DNA from: Candidatus Gastranaerophilales bacterium
Lineage (GTDB): Bacteria; Cyanobacteriota; Vampirovibrionia; Gastranaerophilales; Gastranaerophilaceae
Length of the DNA stretch: 39,404 nucleotides
Reading direction: 5' to 3'
NCBI GenBank assembly: GCA_944323625.1
Contig: CALUTD010000020.1
Coordinates: 1-39,404, forward strand
The notes below the pieces were generated by a model. The model worked only from the letters and a program-made list of their open reading frames with translations. It was not told the origin of the DNA and ran no database searches. Shown in pieces: positions 25,933 through 36,726 of the stretch. Each line of letters begins with the position of its first letter. The first letter of the stretch is position 1. Position numbers and translations under genes: made by a program.

Positions 25933-26571
25933 TTATGACGGTATATATTCCAATCCTGAAAGTTCTGCTACTGAAATAGACCAGTTCTTTATTATCGTAT
26001 CAACATCATCATTGCTGGAAATAGGATTTCCGACTTTTATTTTAAAGTCCTTCTTTTTTGAGCCTGTATTTTCTTTTACTATTATTGCAACAGGTAATAT
26101 ATCTGCCTGTAATTTTTTTGCTATTGATGCAAAACCTTTAGTAACATTTTCCATCTTCCCATTATTAGAACGTGTACCTTGTGGAAATAAACCCAAATGC
26201 CAGTTAGTTTGTTTAATTGATAAAGCTGTTTTTATTGTCGAAACATCTACTTTATCACGGTCAACAGCAAAAGCGCCGCACCAATCCATAAGTACCATTG
26301 ACCAAAATGTTTCAAATAGTTGTTTTTTTGCCATATATGCAATTGTTAAATTTAGTGTAGCTGCTATAACAAAAGGGTCAAATCCCGTAACATGGTTACT
26401 TGCGACAATATACTTTTTACTACGGTCTATATTCTCCAATCCTTCTGTTTTTAACAGATTATATTTGCATCTGACTATATTTATGATTACTGCATTACAA
26501 GCTATATATTGAAATATTCTTCTCCATATATTAAAACTTTTGGAAGATTTTGATGAAAATTTTGTTGTCAT
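25933..26571 (-). CDS. 1-acyl-sn-glycerol-3-phosphate acyltransferase family protein, copy 2
   Basis: 212 residues, related to 25214-25909: NHVTGFDP (H-x4-D), FPQGTRSNNGK with the standard EGTR-type arginine region, and DILPVAI. Both keep the AFAVDRDK/CFAVNREK segment and the STIKTA block, so they arose by tandem duplication. The first gene of the pair. One may be PlsC proper and the other a paralogue with a different acyl or head-group preference. Confidence 0.85.
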   Translation of the reverse strand: MTTKFSSKSSKSFNIWRRIFQYIACNAVIINIVRCKYNLLKTEGLENIDRSKKYIVASNHVTGFDPFVIAATLNLTIAYMAKKQLFETFWSMVLMDWCGAFAVDRDKVDVSTIKTALSIKQTNWHLGLFPQGTRSNNGKMENVTKGFASIAKKLQADILPVAIIVKENTGSKKKDFKIKVGNPISSNDDVDTIIKNWSISVAELSGLEYIPS

Positions 26572-26628
26572 TGTTTGTTTATACCTTATTACGGTAATAT
26601 TATATCAGAAAAATAAAATAAATTTTAC

Positions 26629-26657
26629 TTGATAAAACTTTTTGTTTAATTTATAAA
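26629..26657 (+). promoter_or_regulatory. Strong sigma-70-type promoter of gapA
   Basis: TTGATA (26629-26634), a 17-base spacer, TATAAA (26652-26657). AAAGGAG (26691-26697) lies nine bases before the ATG at 26707. Confidence 0.8.
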
Positions 26658-26688
26658 TAACTCATGAACAATAAATCATGGTAGATAA

Positions 26689-27711
<1,023 letters not shown>

Positions 27712-27728
27712 TTTTAAATTGTTCAATC

Positions 27729-27768
27729 AAAAGTTACTCACAACCCGAAGGTTGTGAGTAACTTTTTT
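27729..27768 (+). terminator. Rho-independent terminator of gapA
   Basis: AAAAGTTACTCACAACC (27729-27745), CGAA tetraloop, GGTTGTGAGTAACTTTT (27750-27766), with a T-run to 27768. The stem is perfect over 17 base pairs, so it may also serve the convergent cheA operon. Confidence 0.92.
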
Positions 27769-27847
27769 GTTACCAAAACAAACAGCAGAGCCAAAGGCAA
27801 TGCTTGTGAGCTTGTATCCGCCGCAGCGTAGCTGATAGGTGAGGACT

Positions 27848-30490
27848 TTACATTAATTGTTTCATTAAAGATGAAGGAACTTGAGAATTGGATATTGTAT
27901 ATCTGATTAATTCATAAGGATTTATTATCAAGCATATTTCTCCGGTAGGCAGTGTTGTAAAACCGCTTATATTTTTAATTTTTATAATAGGCGGTACAAG
28001 TTTTTTTTGAAAAACCTCCTGAGCACCAAGCAGTTTATCTATTATAAATGCAGTTTGAACTCCTTGATTTTGCAAAATTATTACGGTTAAAATTTCATCT
28101 TCTATCTTTGTTTTTTTGTCTTCAAAAATATCCGATATCTTATATACAGGAATTGAGTGTTCATCAAAAATTATGCAATTATGTCCGTCTTTTGTAAATA
28201 TTTCTTCTCTTTTTATTTGTTTTACAAATTTAATTGAGTTAATAGGCAGAGCATATTTTTGCTGATTAACAAGTAAAATAAATGTTTTTAACGTAGACAT
28301 TGAAAGAGGTACTTTTATTGTAACTCTGCAGCCTTTATTAAGAATTGAATCTACTGTTATATCTCCATTTAAGTTTGCTATTTTAGTTTTAACAACGTCT
28401 AACCCGACACCTCTTCCCGAAATATCCGATATTGATTCTCTTGTGGAAAATCCCGGCAGAAATATTAATTTCATTAGCTGTTCATCTGTCATATTTTTGA
28501 CTTCTTCTTCTATTAATATTCCGTTTTTTATTGCAACTTCTTTTATTTTTTCTATATTTATTCCGTACCCGTCATCTTCAATGGTAATTATTACATTATT
28601 TTCCGCCTGTTTTGCATTTAGCCTTATTACACCTGTTTCATTTTTGTTTTTCTTTATTCTTTCTTCAGGTGATTCAATACCATGTGATATTGAGTTTCTT
28701 AGTATATGAATAAGTGGCATTTTTATTTCTTCTATTATTTTTTTATCAACAGTTGTATCACTCCCTGTTATATAAAAGTTTATTTTTTTATTGTTTTCTT
28801 TTGCTATATCTCTTACCATTCTAGGAAATGAATGAAATATTGTTGCTAAAGGTAATACCCTGATTCCTTTTGCTATTGTTTCTATTTCCAGTACAGTTTG
28901 ATTCAATTTGTTATCATCTTCAAATATAACGTTGTATAGATTTATAAATTCATTATTTAAATCAGTTATTATATTTACATTTTCTATAAAAAATGTTTGT
29001 ATTTTTTTCATAAAAATATTTGAAATATCCGAATTTTCAGAGTTAAAAAATCCCTTTTTTTCATAATATTTCATATAATTAAGAATTTTTTTACTTTCAC
29101 TATTCCATTTTGTTAGTTCTTCATTTATTTTGGAAAGTCCATTTATATGTTCTCTGTTTTTTATACCGTTAATAAGAAGTTCGCCGGTTTGAGCTATTAA
29201 ATTATCAAGTTTGGAAATATCAACTCTTAATGTCTTAATTTCTTCTAAATCAAATGGAGTTATATTTTTATTAAAATTGTCGTAACTGTCTTTAGATACT
29301 ATATTAACTTCCTGTTTAACGCTTAATTCATTTTTCGGTTCTTTTATGGTTGTATTCAACATATCTTCAACAAGGGATAACCTTTGAACTAAAAAACTTA
29401 AATTACTTAAATGTTCTTCACTTCCGCTAAATATTCTTTTTGCAAGGTAGATACACTGCAGAATAACCATATAACAGTCATTATCGATTATTATATCTTT
29501 GTTAAAAAATATATCAAGAATATTTATGGTCTTACTTAAAATATGATGAATTTTTTCATTATGTACTTTATCTTGAATTTCTTTTAATGTTTCTGTTATC
29601 TTTTTTATAAAATGTTTTTCATATTTTATTTGTTGCAAGTTAGAAAGAATGTAATTAAATTTATCATTAATTTCATTTTTTAATTTTGTTTCTTTTGATA
29701 TTGTTTCATTATTTAAAGATTTTTGTTCTTTCTTTTTAATGTTTGGATTAATAAATTCAATATCTTTATTTGTATTATAAATATTATTTCGTAATTCTGA
29801 TATTTTTTGTTTATAAAAATTCAAATCATTATTATCTTTTTCATCAGAATTCAATATTGTTCTTAGTTCGGAAATTTGAGTTTTTATGTTGTCAAAATCT
29901 GTATTGGCATATATATCGGAGAGCTGTGACAAATTCTCGTCTATTAAATCAAGTATTTCACTTTTATCATCTTCTGATTCACGCTCTATTATAAACATCA
30001 ATTCAAGTATTATGGCATTTATATCTATATTATTTAAGGATTTTTTTGTTTTTTCCTCATTTTGAGCTTTTTCAACAGGAATCATATGATTATGAATTAT
30101 AAAACGATTTAATTTCGTTAAAAATTCCGTTACTTTTTCATCATGAATATCTTCTTTTTTTTCTACACATTTATGGATTAATTCGGTAAGAAAGTCACAT
30201 ACATCATATACAATCTGAAAGAATTCCAAATTGATTTTAGAATTATCATGTTGCCAAAAAGAAAGTATATCTTCAATTCTGTGAGCAATATCCTGAATAC
30301 TGTTAAAGCCTATCATTCTTGCTCCGCCTTTTAGAGAATGCGACAGTTGTAATAACTTTTTTAACGGCTCTTTATTTTCGGGATTTTTTTCAAGTTCCAA
30401 AAAACCGTCATTCAACCCTTGTATAATTTCATCACTCTCTGTGTGGAATATTTTTAATATTTCATCGAATTCTTCAGGATTATATTTCAT
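27848..30490 (-). CDS. cheA: Chemotaxis-type histidine kinase CheA
   Basis: 880 residues, long for CheA. Residues 1-110 are an Hpt domain with phospho-accepting His51 (LSHSLKGGARMIGF). From about 115 to 420 lies a Lys/Asn/Ile-rich helical linker in which I see no typical CheY-binding P2 domain. Dimerisation helices follow (SKLDNLIAQTGELLINGI), then the ATPase core with HILRNSISHGIE (N box), EDDGYGIN (G1) and GRGVGLDVVK (G2), and a C-terminal CheW-like domain. It is 11 bases downstream of the receptor gene. The kinase should sit in an array with that receptor and the double CheW; the receiver it phosphorylates is not in the window. Confidence 0.92.
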   Translation of the reverse strand: MKYNPEEFDEILKIFHTESDEIIQGLNDGFLELEKNPENKEPLKKLLQLSHSLKGGARMIGFNSIQDIAHRIEDILSFWQHDNSKINLEFFQIVYDVCDFLTELIHKCVEKKEDIHDEKVTEFLTKLNRFIIHNHMIPVEKAQNEEKTKKSLNNIDINAIILELMFIIERESEDDKSEILDLIDENLSQLSDIYANTDFDNIKTQISELRTILNSDEKDNNDLNFYKQKISELRNNIYNTNKDIEFINPNIKKKEQKSLNNETISKETKLKNEINDKFNYILSNLQQIKYEKHFIKKITETLKEIQDKVHNEKIHHILSKTINILDIFFNKDIIIDNDCYMVILQCIYLAKRIFSGSEEHLSNLSFLVQRLSLVEDMLNTTIKEPKNELSVKQEVNIVSKDSYDNFNKNITPFDLEEIKTLRVDISKLDNLIAQTGELLINGIKNREHINGLSKINEELTKWNSESKKILNYMKYYEKKGFFNSENSDISNIFMKKIQTFFIENVNIITDLNNEFINLYNVIFEDDNKLNQTVLEIETIAKGIRVLPLATIFHSFPRMVRDIAKENNKKINFYITGSDTTVDKKIIEEIKMPLIHILRNSISHGIESPEERIKKNKNETGVIRLNAKQAENNVIITIEDDGYGINIEKIKEVAIKNGILIEEEVKNMTDEQLMKLIFLPGFSTRESISDISGRGVGLDVVKTKIANLNGDITVDSILNKGCRVTIKVPLSMSTLKTFILLVNQQKYALPINSIKFVKQIKREEIFTKDGHNCIIFDEHSIPVYKISDIFEDKKTKIEDEILTVIILQNQGVQTAFIIDKLLGAQEVFQKKLVPPIIKIKNISGFTTLPTGEICLIINPYELIRYTISNSQVPSSLMKQLM

Positions 30491-30501
30491 TTTTTTGCCT
30501 G

Positions 30502-31542
30502 TTAGTTTGCTATATTGTCCTTAATGTTAGATGATATTTCGGAAAATACTTTTATGTTTTCAATATTTTCTTCAACATTTTTAATTGATTCGGATATGGT
30601 TTGTTTCATACTGTCAATAACTTCCAAAACTTCATCGGTTATAGACTGCTGTTCTGCCGATGACTTTAAAACATCACTTAATTCTTCACTTAAGTCTTTA
30701 ACATTGTTAACAAGAGATAGAAAGTCTTTATTAATATTATCCGCAAACTTAACATCTGTTTCAATTGATTTAACACCGTCTTCCGTAGCTACAATTGTTG
30801 ATGATGTTGTTTGTTCTATTTCGGTAACAAGAGTAGTAATTTTATTTGTTGCCTGTTTTGACTCATCGGCAAGCTTTCTGATTTCACTGGCTACAACTGC
30901 AAAACCTTTACCGTATTCTCCTGCTCTTGCAGCTTCAACAGCGGCGTTTAAAGCAAGCATATTTGTTTGCTCAGATATATTTTCTACGATATTTACGGTT
31001 GAACCTATTTGTTTTACATAGTCAGTTAATTCAATAATAAGTTCTGCTATGACCTGTACTTTTTGTTTCAAGTTTTGAAGTGAGGTAACATTTTCCTGTA
31101 AATCTTTTAATTCTTTACCTGAAAACTCATAAGTTTCAAGCATTTTTGAATTTATTGACTGAGTTTTTTCTCTTGTTTTTAAAGCTTTATTTTTAAAGGA
31201 TTTTGTTGTATGTACAACATTTTCCAGCATATCTATATAATTATTTGTAAGTTGTCTTTGTTTTTCACTCAATTGAAGAATTTTGACCGAACTTTTTTGA
31301 AATTCTTTTAATTCATTATCTATCAATTTATCAATTGAACTCATTAATTCATTTCTTGAAAACTGGTACAAAATGTAATAAAAAGCCAAAGCTGTCATTG
31401 CAAGCCATATCATTTTAGTTTTATCAGTATCGCAAAAAATTATGATTGCCATAATAATTATACTTACGGCACCCAAAATAACCGTATCCAGTATATTCTT
31501 CTTTATTAATTTATTTAACAAACTTATATCTCTTCTTGCCAT
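30502..31542 (-). CDS. Methyl-accepting chemotaxis protein without periplasmic sensor domain
   Basis: 346 residues. Two hydrophobic helices (about 20-37 and 44-61) are separated by only about six residues, so there is no external ligand domain. A signalling coiled coil follows, with the highly conserved hairpin tip [16 protein letters not shown] (about residues 192-207) and [13 protein letters not shown]. It probably senses a cytoplasmic, membrane or protein-partner signal. First gene of the mcp-cheA transcript and divergent from the cheW gene. Confidence 0.92.
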   Translation of the reverse strand: MARRDISLLNKLIKKNILDTVILGAVSIIIMAIIIFCDTDKTKMIWLAMTALAFYYILYQFSRNELMSSIDKLIDNELKEFQKSSVKILQLSEKQRQLTNNYIDMLENVVHTTKSFKNKALKTREKTQSINSKMLETYEFSGKELKDLQENVTSLQNLKQKVQVIAELIIELTDYVKQIGSTVNIVENISEQTNMLALNAAVEAARAGEYGKGFAVVASEIRKLADESKQATNKITTLVTEIEQTTSSTIVATEDGVKSIETDVKFADNINKDFLSLVNNVKDLSEELSDVLKSSAEQQSITDEVLEVIDSMKQTISESIKNVEENIENIKVFSEISSNIKDNIAN

Positions 31543-31630
31543 TATTAACTCCTTTTTTGTAATTATATTTTAAATTGTTGATTTATTAATCATTGATTTA
31601 TATTATAATATTATAAAGGTTTTATTAATA

Positions 31631-32665
31631 ATGAACAATAATTTTGATTTAATTTTAAGGGAAGAAACAAAAGAAAAAAGTAAATACTTTATTGTTTTTA
31701 GTATTGCCGGTAAACGTTTTGCCATCAGTATTGAAAATGTTATTGAAATAATTAATTTGCCCGAAATTGAAACTTCGTTAGTTATGCCTGAAAACATTAT
31801 TGGCATATTTAACTATAACGGACTTATGATAAAAGTAATTGACCTTTGTGGTTTTTTGGGCTTACAACGGGAAAATTTTTCGATTAATAATAAATTAATA
31901 GTTACTATGGTTGAAGGGAATTGTTTTGCTATTCATGTATCGCAACTTGAAGATATTGTTCCGTTTGACATTAATATGATACAAGAAATACCTTATTATT
32001 TGGAAAATTCAATATTAAGTGAAATTTATAAAACCGAATATGATAACATTAATATAATTGACCTAAAACTTCTTGATTCTTTAGTTTCATCAAAAAAAGT
32101 AAAAGCAGGTAATTTTGATTATTCAACACTTTTGCCTTCAGATGAAAAATCAAAACAGGTATTAAAAATCAGAAACGAACAAAGCAAAAAATTTCAAGAT
32201 TCCGTTTCTTATCCGAACAATATAACTCTTGTTCATCAATATATTTTGTTTACACTTGACGGATTTAATTATTATCTTGATTTAAAATATGTAAAAGAAT
32301 TTATTTCTTTAAAACGTCAAAAAATTACACCTCTTCCTTATACATGTGATTATATTAAAGGACTTATTAACTATAGAGGGAATTTTCTTATGGTTGTTGA
32401 TTTAAAACGTTTTCTAAACAAAAATATAACGCAAGAGAACGAAGGAAATAAACTTATAATTGTTGAAAGTAAAAATTTTGATTTGGCATTTTTAGTTGAT
32501 GATATTAAATATATAAAAAATCTGAAAAATATAAGTAAGACACTTACAAATGATTCAAACTCTCCATACATTTATGCTGAATTTATAGAAAACAATACAC
32601 TTTTCAGTATTTTAAATTTTGAAAAAATTATTCATGACGAAAAATTATACGTTAATATCGAATAA
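31631..32665 (+). CDS. cheW: Tandem CheW-domain coupling protein
   Basis: 344 residues made of two CheW-like domains: about 15-155 (KYFIVFSIAGKRFAISIENV, then GIFNYNGLMIKVIDL) and about 195-340 (QYILFTLDGFNYYLDLKYV, then GLINYRGNFLMVVDL). CheW links receptors to CheA; a double CheW can bridge more array contacts. A TATAAT at 31604-31609 stands upstream. It is divergent from mcp-cheA, and no cheY, cheR or cheB accompanies it. Confidence 0.85.
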   Translation: MNNNFDLILREETKEKSKYFIVFSIAGKRFAISIENVIEIINLPEIETSLVMPENIIGIFNYNGLMIKVIDLCGFLGLQRENFSINNKLIVTMVEGNCFAIHVSQLEDIVPFDINMIQEIPYYLENSILSEIYKTEYDNINIIDLKLLDSLVSSKKVKAGNFDYSTLLPSDEKSKQVLKIRNEQSKKFQDSVSYPNNITLVHQYILFTLDGFNYYLDLKYVKEFISLKRQKITPLPYTCDYIKGLINYRGNFLMVVDLKRFLNKNITQENEGNKLIIVESKNFDLAFLVDDIKYIKNLKNISKTLTNDSNSPYIYAEFIENNTLFSILNFEKIIHDEKLYVNIE

Positions 32666-32686
32666 TATTATCAAAACATAATTTTC

Positions 32687-32695
32687 TGTTATAAT
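32687..32695 (+). promoter_or_regulatory. Extended -10 promoter of the rml operon
   Basis: TGTTATAAT (extended -10, TATAAT at 32690-32695); TTATCA (32668-32673) is a weak -35 at 16 bases. ATG of rmlC is at 32733. Confidence 0.6.
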
Positions 32696-32732
32696 AAACA
32701 TAATAACATGAGATAATATCAAAGAGAGATTT

Positions 32733-33284
32733 ATGCCGTTTGAATTTAAACAGTTAGAGATACAAGATGTTATATTGGTAGTTCCGAAAATTTTTGAAGA
32801 TGAAAGAGGTTTTTTTCTTGAAGGTTATAAAAAATCCGAGTTTGAAAAAAACGGAATTAATATTGAATTTAATCAGGATAACCATTCAAAATCTTCCAAA
32901 GGAGTTTTAAGGGGGCTCCATTATCAGTTGGCTCCAAAGGCACAGGCAAAGCTGGTAAGGTGCATACGCGGCGAAATTTTAGATGTAGCGGTTGATATCA
33001 GAAAAAATTCATTAACCTTCGGGAAATGGGTTAGTGCAAAATTGACGGAAGATAACAAATGTATGCTCTATATCCCTGAAGGTTTTGCTCACGGATTTGT
33101 TGTTTTGTCTGATACTGCAGAATTATTATATAAAGCATCAAATGAATATTCCAAAGAGCATGACAGAGGAATACTTTGGAATGATCCTGATATAAATATA
33201 AAATGGGATATAGATTTTGAACCTGTTTTAAGTGAAAAAGATAAAAAACAACCAAGACTTAAAGATGTAAAGGATGAGTTATGA
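32733..33284 (+). CDS. rfbC: dTDP-4-dehydrorhamnose 3,5-epimerase
   Basis: 183 residues, cupin fold. FEDERGFFLEGYKKSEF, NQDNHSKSSKGVLRGLHYQ with the catalytic His, LVRCIRGEILDVAVDIR and the YIPEGFAHGFVVLS block identify RmlC. It epimerises the 4-keto sugar, the third step to dTDP-L-rhamnose. First gene of the operon; the stop overlaps rmlB (ATGA). Confidence 0.95.
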   Translation: MPFEFKQLEIQDVILVVPKIFEDERGFFLEGYKKSEFEKNGINIEFNQDNHSKSSKGVLRGLHYQLAPKAQAKLVRCIRGEILDVAVDIRKNSLTFGKWVSAKLTEDNKCMLYIPEGFAHGFVVLSDTAELLYKASNEYSKEHDRGILWNDPDINIKWDIDFEPVLSEKDKKQPRLKDVKDEL

Positions 33285-34264
33285 AAATTTTAGTAACCGG
33301 CGGCGCAGGATTCATAGGCAGCTGCTTTGTAAGACATATTCTTCAAAAATACAGTGATTATAAAGTAATAAACCTTGATGCGCTTACTTATGCCGGAAAT
33401 ATAGAAAATCTTGAAGATGTTAGAGATAATAAAAATTATACTTTTATTCACGGAAATATTTGTGATAAAAAACTTGTAAGAGATATAGTAGCAGATGTTG
33501 ACTGTGTAGTTAATTTTGCGGCTGAAAGTCATGTGGACCGCTCAATTACAGGGCCTGAAATATTTATAGAAACAAATGTTCAGGGAACGTTAAATCTTCT
33601 TCAGGCTTCAAAAGAAGCAGGAGTTGAAAGATTCCTTCAGGTTTCAACAGATGAAGTATACGGGACACTCGGAGATACCGGTTATTTTTATGAAACGACT
33701 CCGCTTGCTCCAAACAGCCCTTATTCCGCTTCAAAAGCAAGTGCGGATTTACTTGTAAGAGCTTATTTTGAAACTTACAAAATGCCTGTTTTAAATACAA
33801 GATGTTCTAATAATTACGGGCCTTACCAATATCCTGAAAAGTTAATACCTTTCTTTATTTCAAAACTTTTAAGAAATGAAAAAGTATGTGTATACGGTGA
33901 TGGTTTGAACGTTCGTGACTGGCTTTATGTATATGACCATTGCAGTGCAATAGATACGGTTCTTCATAAAGGAAGAGTAGGAGAGGTATACAATATTGGT
34001 GGTCATAATGAAAAAACAAACCTTGAAATAACGAGGCTTATTCTTGAAGCTATGGGTAAAGATGAATCTTATATTGAATATGTTAAAGACCGTTTGGGAC
34101 ATGACAGAAGATATGCAATTTGTAATGATAAAATACAGTCTGAATTAGGCTGGACACCGTCTTTAACATTTGAAGAAGGAATAAAGCTCACAATTGATTG
34201 GTATTTGAAAAATCAACAGTGGATAAAAAACATAGAAGAAAAAAGATTGGGAGTTTTAAAATGA
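33281..34264 (+). CDS. rfbB: dTDP-glucose 4,6-dehydratase
   Basis: 327 residues, an extended short-chain dehydrogenase. NAD motif GGAGFIGS at the N-terminus, STDEVYG with the active-site region, YSASKAS with the YxxxK pair, and NNYGPYQYPEKLIP are RmlB signatures. It makes dTDP-4-keto-6-deoxyglucose, the second step. It overlaps rmlC and rmlD by four bases on each side. Confidence 0.96.
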   Translation: MKILVTGGAGFIGSCFVRHILQKYSDYKVINLDALTYAGNIENLEDVRDNKNYTFIHGNICDKKLVRDIVADVDCVVNFAAESHVDRSITGPEIFIETNVQGTLNLLQASKEAGVERFLQVSTDEVYGTLGDTGYFYETTPLAPNSPYSASKASADLLVRAYFETYKMPVLNTRCSNNYGPYQYPEKLIPFFISKLLRNEKVCVYGDGLNVRDWLYVYDHCSAIDTVLHKGRVGEVYNIGGHNEKTNLEITRLILEAMGKDESYIEYVKDRLGHDRRYAICNDKIQSELGWTPSLTFEEGIKLTIDWYLKNQQWIKNIEEKRLGVLK

Positions 34265-35082
34265 AAATCCTTGTTACGGGTGCAAACGGAATGCTTGGGC
34301 AGGATTTATGCCCGATGTTAGAAGATGAAGGATATGATGTAGTAGAAACAGATATTAATAATCTTGATATTACTAAAATTGAGGAAGTTGAGAACGTTTT
34401 AACCGAAAATATGCCTGATTTTGTCATTCACTGCGCTGCATATACAAATGTTGATAAGGCTGAAGAAGATAAAGATAATGCATATAAAATAAATGCAGAC
34501 GGTACTAAAAATATCGCATTAATTTGTAAGAAATTAAACATAACATTAATATATTTATCAACTGATTATGTGTTTGACGGTACAAAACAAGGAAAATATG
34601 TACCTGAAGATATAACAAATCCTCAAAATGTATATGGTAAAACAAAATTAGAAGGCGAAAAAGCTGTTAAACAGTGTGATAAATATTATATAGTAAGAAC
34701 AAGCTGGCTATACGGTCATCATGGTAAAAATTTTGTTGAAACAATGATATCATTGGCCGACAAACCCGAATTAAAAGTAGTTGATGACCAAAAAGGCTGC
34801 CCTACTTGGACTTGTGAACTTGCTAACGGGATTATAAAAATAATAGAAAATGAAATGCCATATGGCATATATCATGTATGCGGCTCAGGGGAAACTACAT
34901 GGTATAATTTCAGTAAAAAAATATTTGAGTTATGTAATCTAAATGTCAATTTAAAACCTTGTACAAGTCAAGAATATCCTCAAAAGGCAAAACGTCCTGC
35001 AAACAGTGTTATGGAAAATAATCATATATGCAGAAACTGGGAAACTGCACTTAAAGAATATATTGAATTGAGGTGCGAATGA
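34261..35082 (+). CDS. rfbD: dTDP-4-dehydrorhamnose reductase
   Basis: 273 residues from ATG 34261, which forms an ATGA overlap with rml[11 protein letters not shown] is the cofactor motif, STDYVFDG and YGKTKLEGE (YxxxK) the catalytic region, and VRTSWLYG the family block. It performs the last reduction to dTDP-L-rhamnose with NAD(P)H. Confidence 0.95.
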   Translation: MKILVTGANGMLGQDLCPMLEDEGYDVVETDINNLDITKIEEVENVLTENMPDFVIHCAAYTNVDKAEEDKDNAYKINADGTKNIALICKKLNITLIYLSTDYVFDGTKQGKYVPEDITNPQNVYGKTKLEGEKAVKQCDKYYIVRTSWLYGHHGKNFVETMISLADKPELKVVDDQKGCPTWTCELANGIIKIIENEMPYGIYHVCGSGETTWYNFSKKIFELCNLNVNLKPCTSQEYPQKAKRPANSVMENNHICRNWETALKEYIELRCE

Positions 35083-35951
35083 AAGGAATAGTACTTGCCG
35101 GCGGTGCAGGCACAAGGCTTTATCCGTCAACGCTTGTTGTATCAAAACAATTATTGCCTATATATGATAAACCTATGATTTATCATCCGATTTCAGTTTT
35201 AATGCTTGCTGGAATAAAAGATATTTTAATTATATCAACTCCTGTTGATATTCCTAATTTTAAAAAACTATTAGGTGATGGTTCTCAATTCGGAGTCAGA
35301 TTTTCATACAAAGAGCAGCCAAGTCCAGATGGACTCGCTCAAGCTTTTATTTTGGGAAAAGAATTCATAGGAAAGGATTCTGTTGCTCTGATACTGGGGG
35401 ATAATATCTTCTACGGCCCCAATTTTTCTATGACATTAAAAAAAGCAGTCGAGAAAACAGAAAAATATGGAGGAGCAACTTTATTTGCGTATCAGGTTAA
35501 AGATCCTCAAAGATTCGGAGTTGTTGAATTTGACAATAATAATAAAGTTGTTTCTATTGAAGAAAAACCTGAAAATCCAAAATCTAAATATGCAGTAACT
35601 GGATTATATTTTTATGATAACAATGTTGTTGAATATGTACGTAATCAAAAACCCTCTAAACGTAACGAGCTTGAAATTACGGATTTGAATAATACTTATT
35701 TGAAAAAAAATAATGTTAGTGTAGAACTCTTAGGCAGAGGTTTTGCATGGCTTGATACAGGTACACATGAATCATTGCTCCAAGCATCTCAATTTATAAA
35801 AACAATTCAGGATAATCAAGGAATTAAAATTGCCTGTTTAGAAGAAATAGCATACAGAATGGGATTTATTTCAAAAGAACACTTAATAGAAATTGGTAGT
35901 AAATATAAGAATAATCCATATTTTCAATATATTCTAAATATAAAAGATTAA
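35079..35951 (+). CDS. rfbA: Glucose-1-phosphate thymidylyltransferase
   Basis: 290 residues from ATG 35079 (ATGA overlap with rmlD). [16 protein letters not shown] is the nucleotidyltransferase P-loop; [24 protein letters not shown] and [10 protein letters not shown] are RmlA blocks. It makes dTDP-glucose from dTTP and glucose-1-phosphate, the first step. Last of the four rml genes; the switchable prepilin gene starts 21 bases later and may be read from the same transcript. Confidence 0.96.
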   Translation: MKGIVLAGGAGTRLYPSTLVVSKQLLPIYDKPMIYHPISVLMLAGIKDILIISTPVDIPNFKKLLGDGSQFGVRFSYKEQPSPDGLAQAFILGKEFIGKDSVALILGDNIFYGPNFSMTLKKAVEKTEKYGGATLFAYQVKDPQRFGVVEFDNNNKVVSIEEKPENPKSKYAVTGLYFYDNNVVEYVRNQKPSKRNELEITDLNNTYLKKNNVSVELLGRGFAWLDTGTHESLLQASQFIKTIQDNQGIKIACLEEIAYRMGFISKEHLIEIGSKYKNNPYFQYILNIKD

Positions 35952-35972
35952 GAAAGTAGAAGGAGAAAAATA

Positions 35973-36726
35973 ATGTCAAAACTAATTATGGGGGGGGGGA
36001 TTTAGAACTTTAAAATCCGGATTTTATGGATATAGCGCATTTACTTTGTCTGAAGTTCTTATTACACTTGTAATAATAGGTATTATTGCTGCAATAGCTA
36101 TTCCAAATTTAGTTACAAGTTATCAAAAGAAGCAAACAACAATAAGATTAAAAAAAGTGTTTTCTGAAATAACTCAAGCCGTAAAATTGGCAGAAGTGAC
36201 ATACGGTAGTATGTATAATTGGAGACAAGATAATGCTTTATCTGTTCAAGAGCGTGCAGATAAATATTTATTTCCATTCATCAAAATGTCAGAAAAAAAA
36301 GTTGAAGATGTAAAAAAGGATGGCATAAAATTTTATTCATTAAATGGGCAGGAAGAAACAAGTTATAATGCAGTAAGCAATGATTCAAAATGTACAACAA
36401 TGATTTCAGGCGTGCAATTATATGCTTCAAACTCCGAATATAATCCTGAAAAACCTTTTGGTATGACCTTTATTGTAGATATAAACGGAGCAAAAAAACC
36501 AAATAAATTCGGAAGAGATTTATTTGTAATATATGTGGGAGAGAAAGGAATATTTGGACATCATAAAGATGATAGCCAAAGCTATCCGGTACAAAAAACA
36601 CGTGATGAACTTTTGAACGGCCCCAGCAGTGAAAACTATCAATGTAATAAACAAGGTCGCGGAATATGGTGTTCGCAACTCATTATGACAGACGGATGGG
36701 AAATAAAAGATGATTATCCCTGGTAA
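35973..36726 (+). CDS. Type IV prepilin-like protein, out of frame by a G10 tract (probable phase-variable gene)
   Basis: AGGAG (35961-35965) and ATG 35973 give a good start, but the frame MSKLIMGGGI hits TAG at 36003. The prepilin frame runs from 36001 to 36726 with no proper start of its own: its first usable TTG (36046) lies inside the FTLSEVLITL motif. Removing one G from the run of ten (35990-35999) fuses the two parts into a leader of 22 residues ending GYSA, then FTLSEVLITLVIIG with Glu5, and a product of about 250 residues. The C-terminal half has DINGAKKPN-x-x-GRD and TDGWEIKDDYP, as in the other two prepilins. It follows rmlA by 21 bases. A sequencing error in the homopolymer is the other explanation. 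Confidence 0.8.
35990..35999 (+). repeat. Poly-G homopolymer, ten G
   Basis: Ten consecutive G within AT-rich DNA, placed a few codons after a well-formed start. In this length the downstream prepilin is off; nine or twelve G would turn it on. It encodes glycines in the disposable leader peptide, where length changes by whole codons would be harmless. Confidence 0.9.

Noticed and set aside
26012-26512. Rightward open frame opposite acyltransferase copy 2
   Set aside because: Antisense shadow of a gene with clear catalytic motifs.
30515-31021. Rightward open frame within the receptor gene
   Set aside because: Antisense shadow of the conserved MCP signalling domain.
36046-36726. TTG at 36046 as a true start of the second prepilin
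   Set aside because: It falls inside the conserved FTLSEV motif and would remove the leader and cleavage site; it has no ribosome site.
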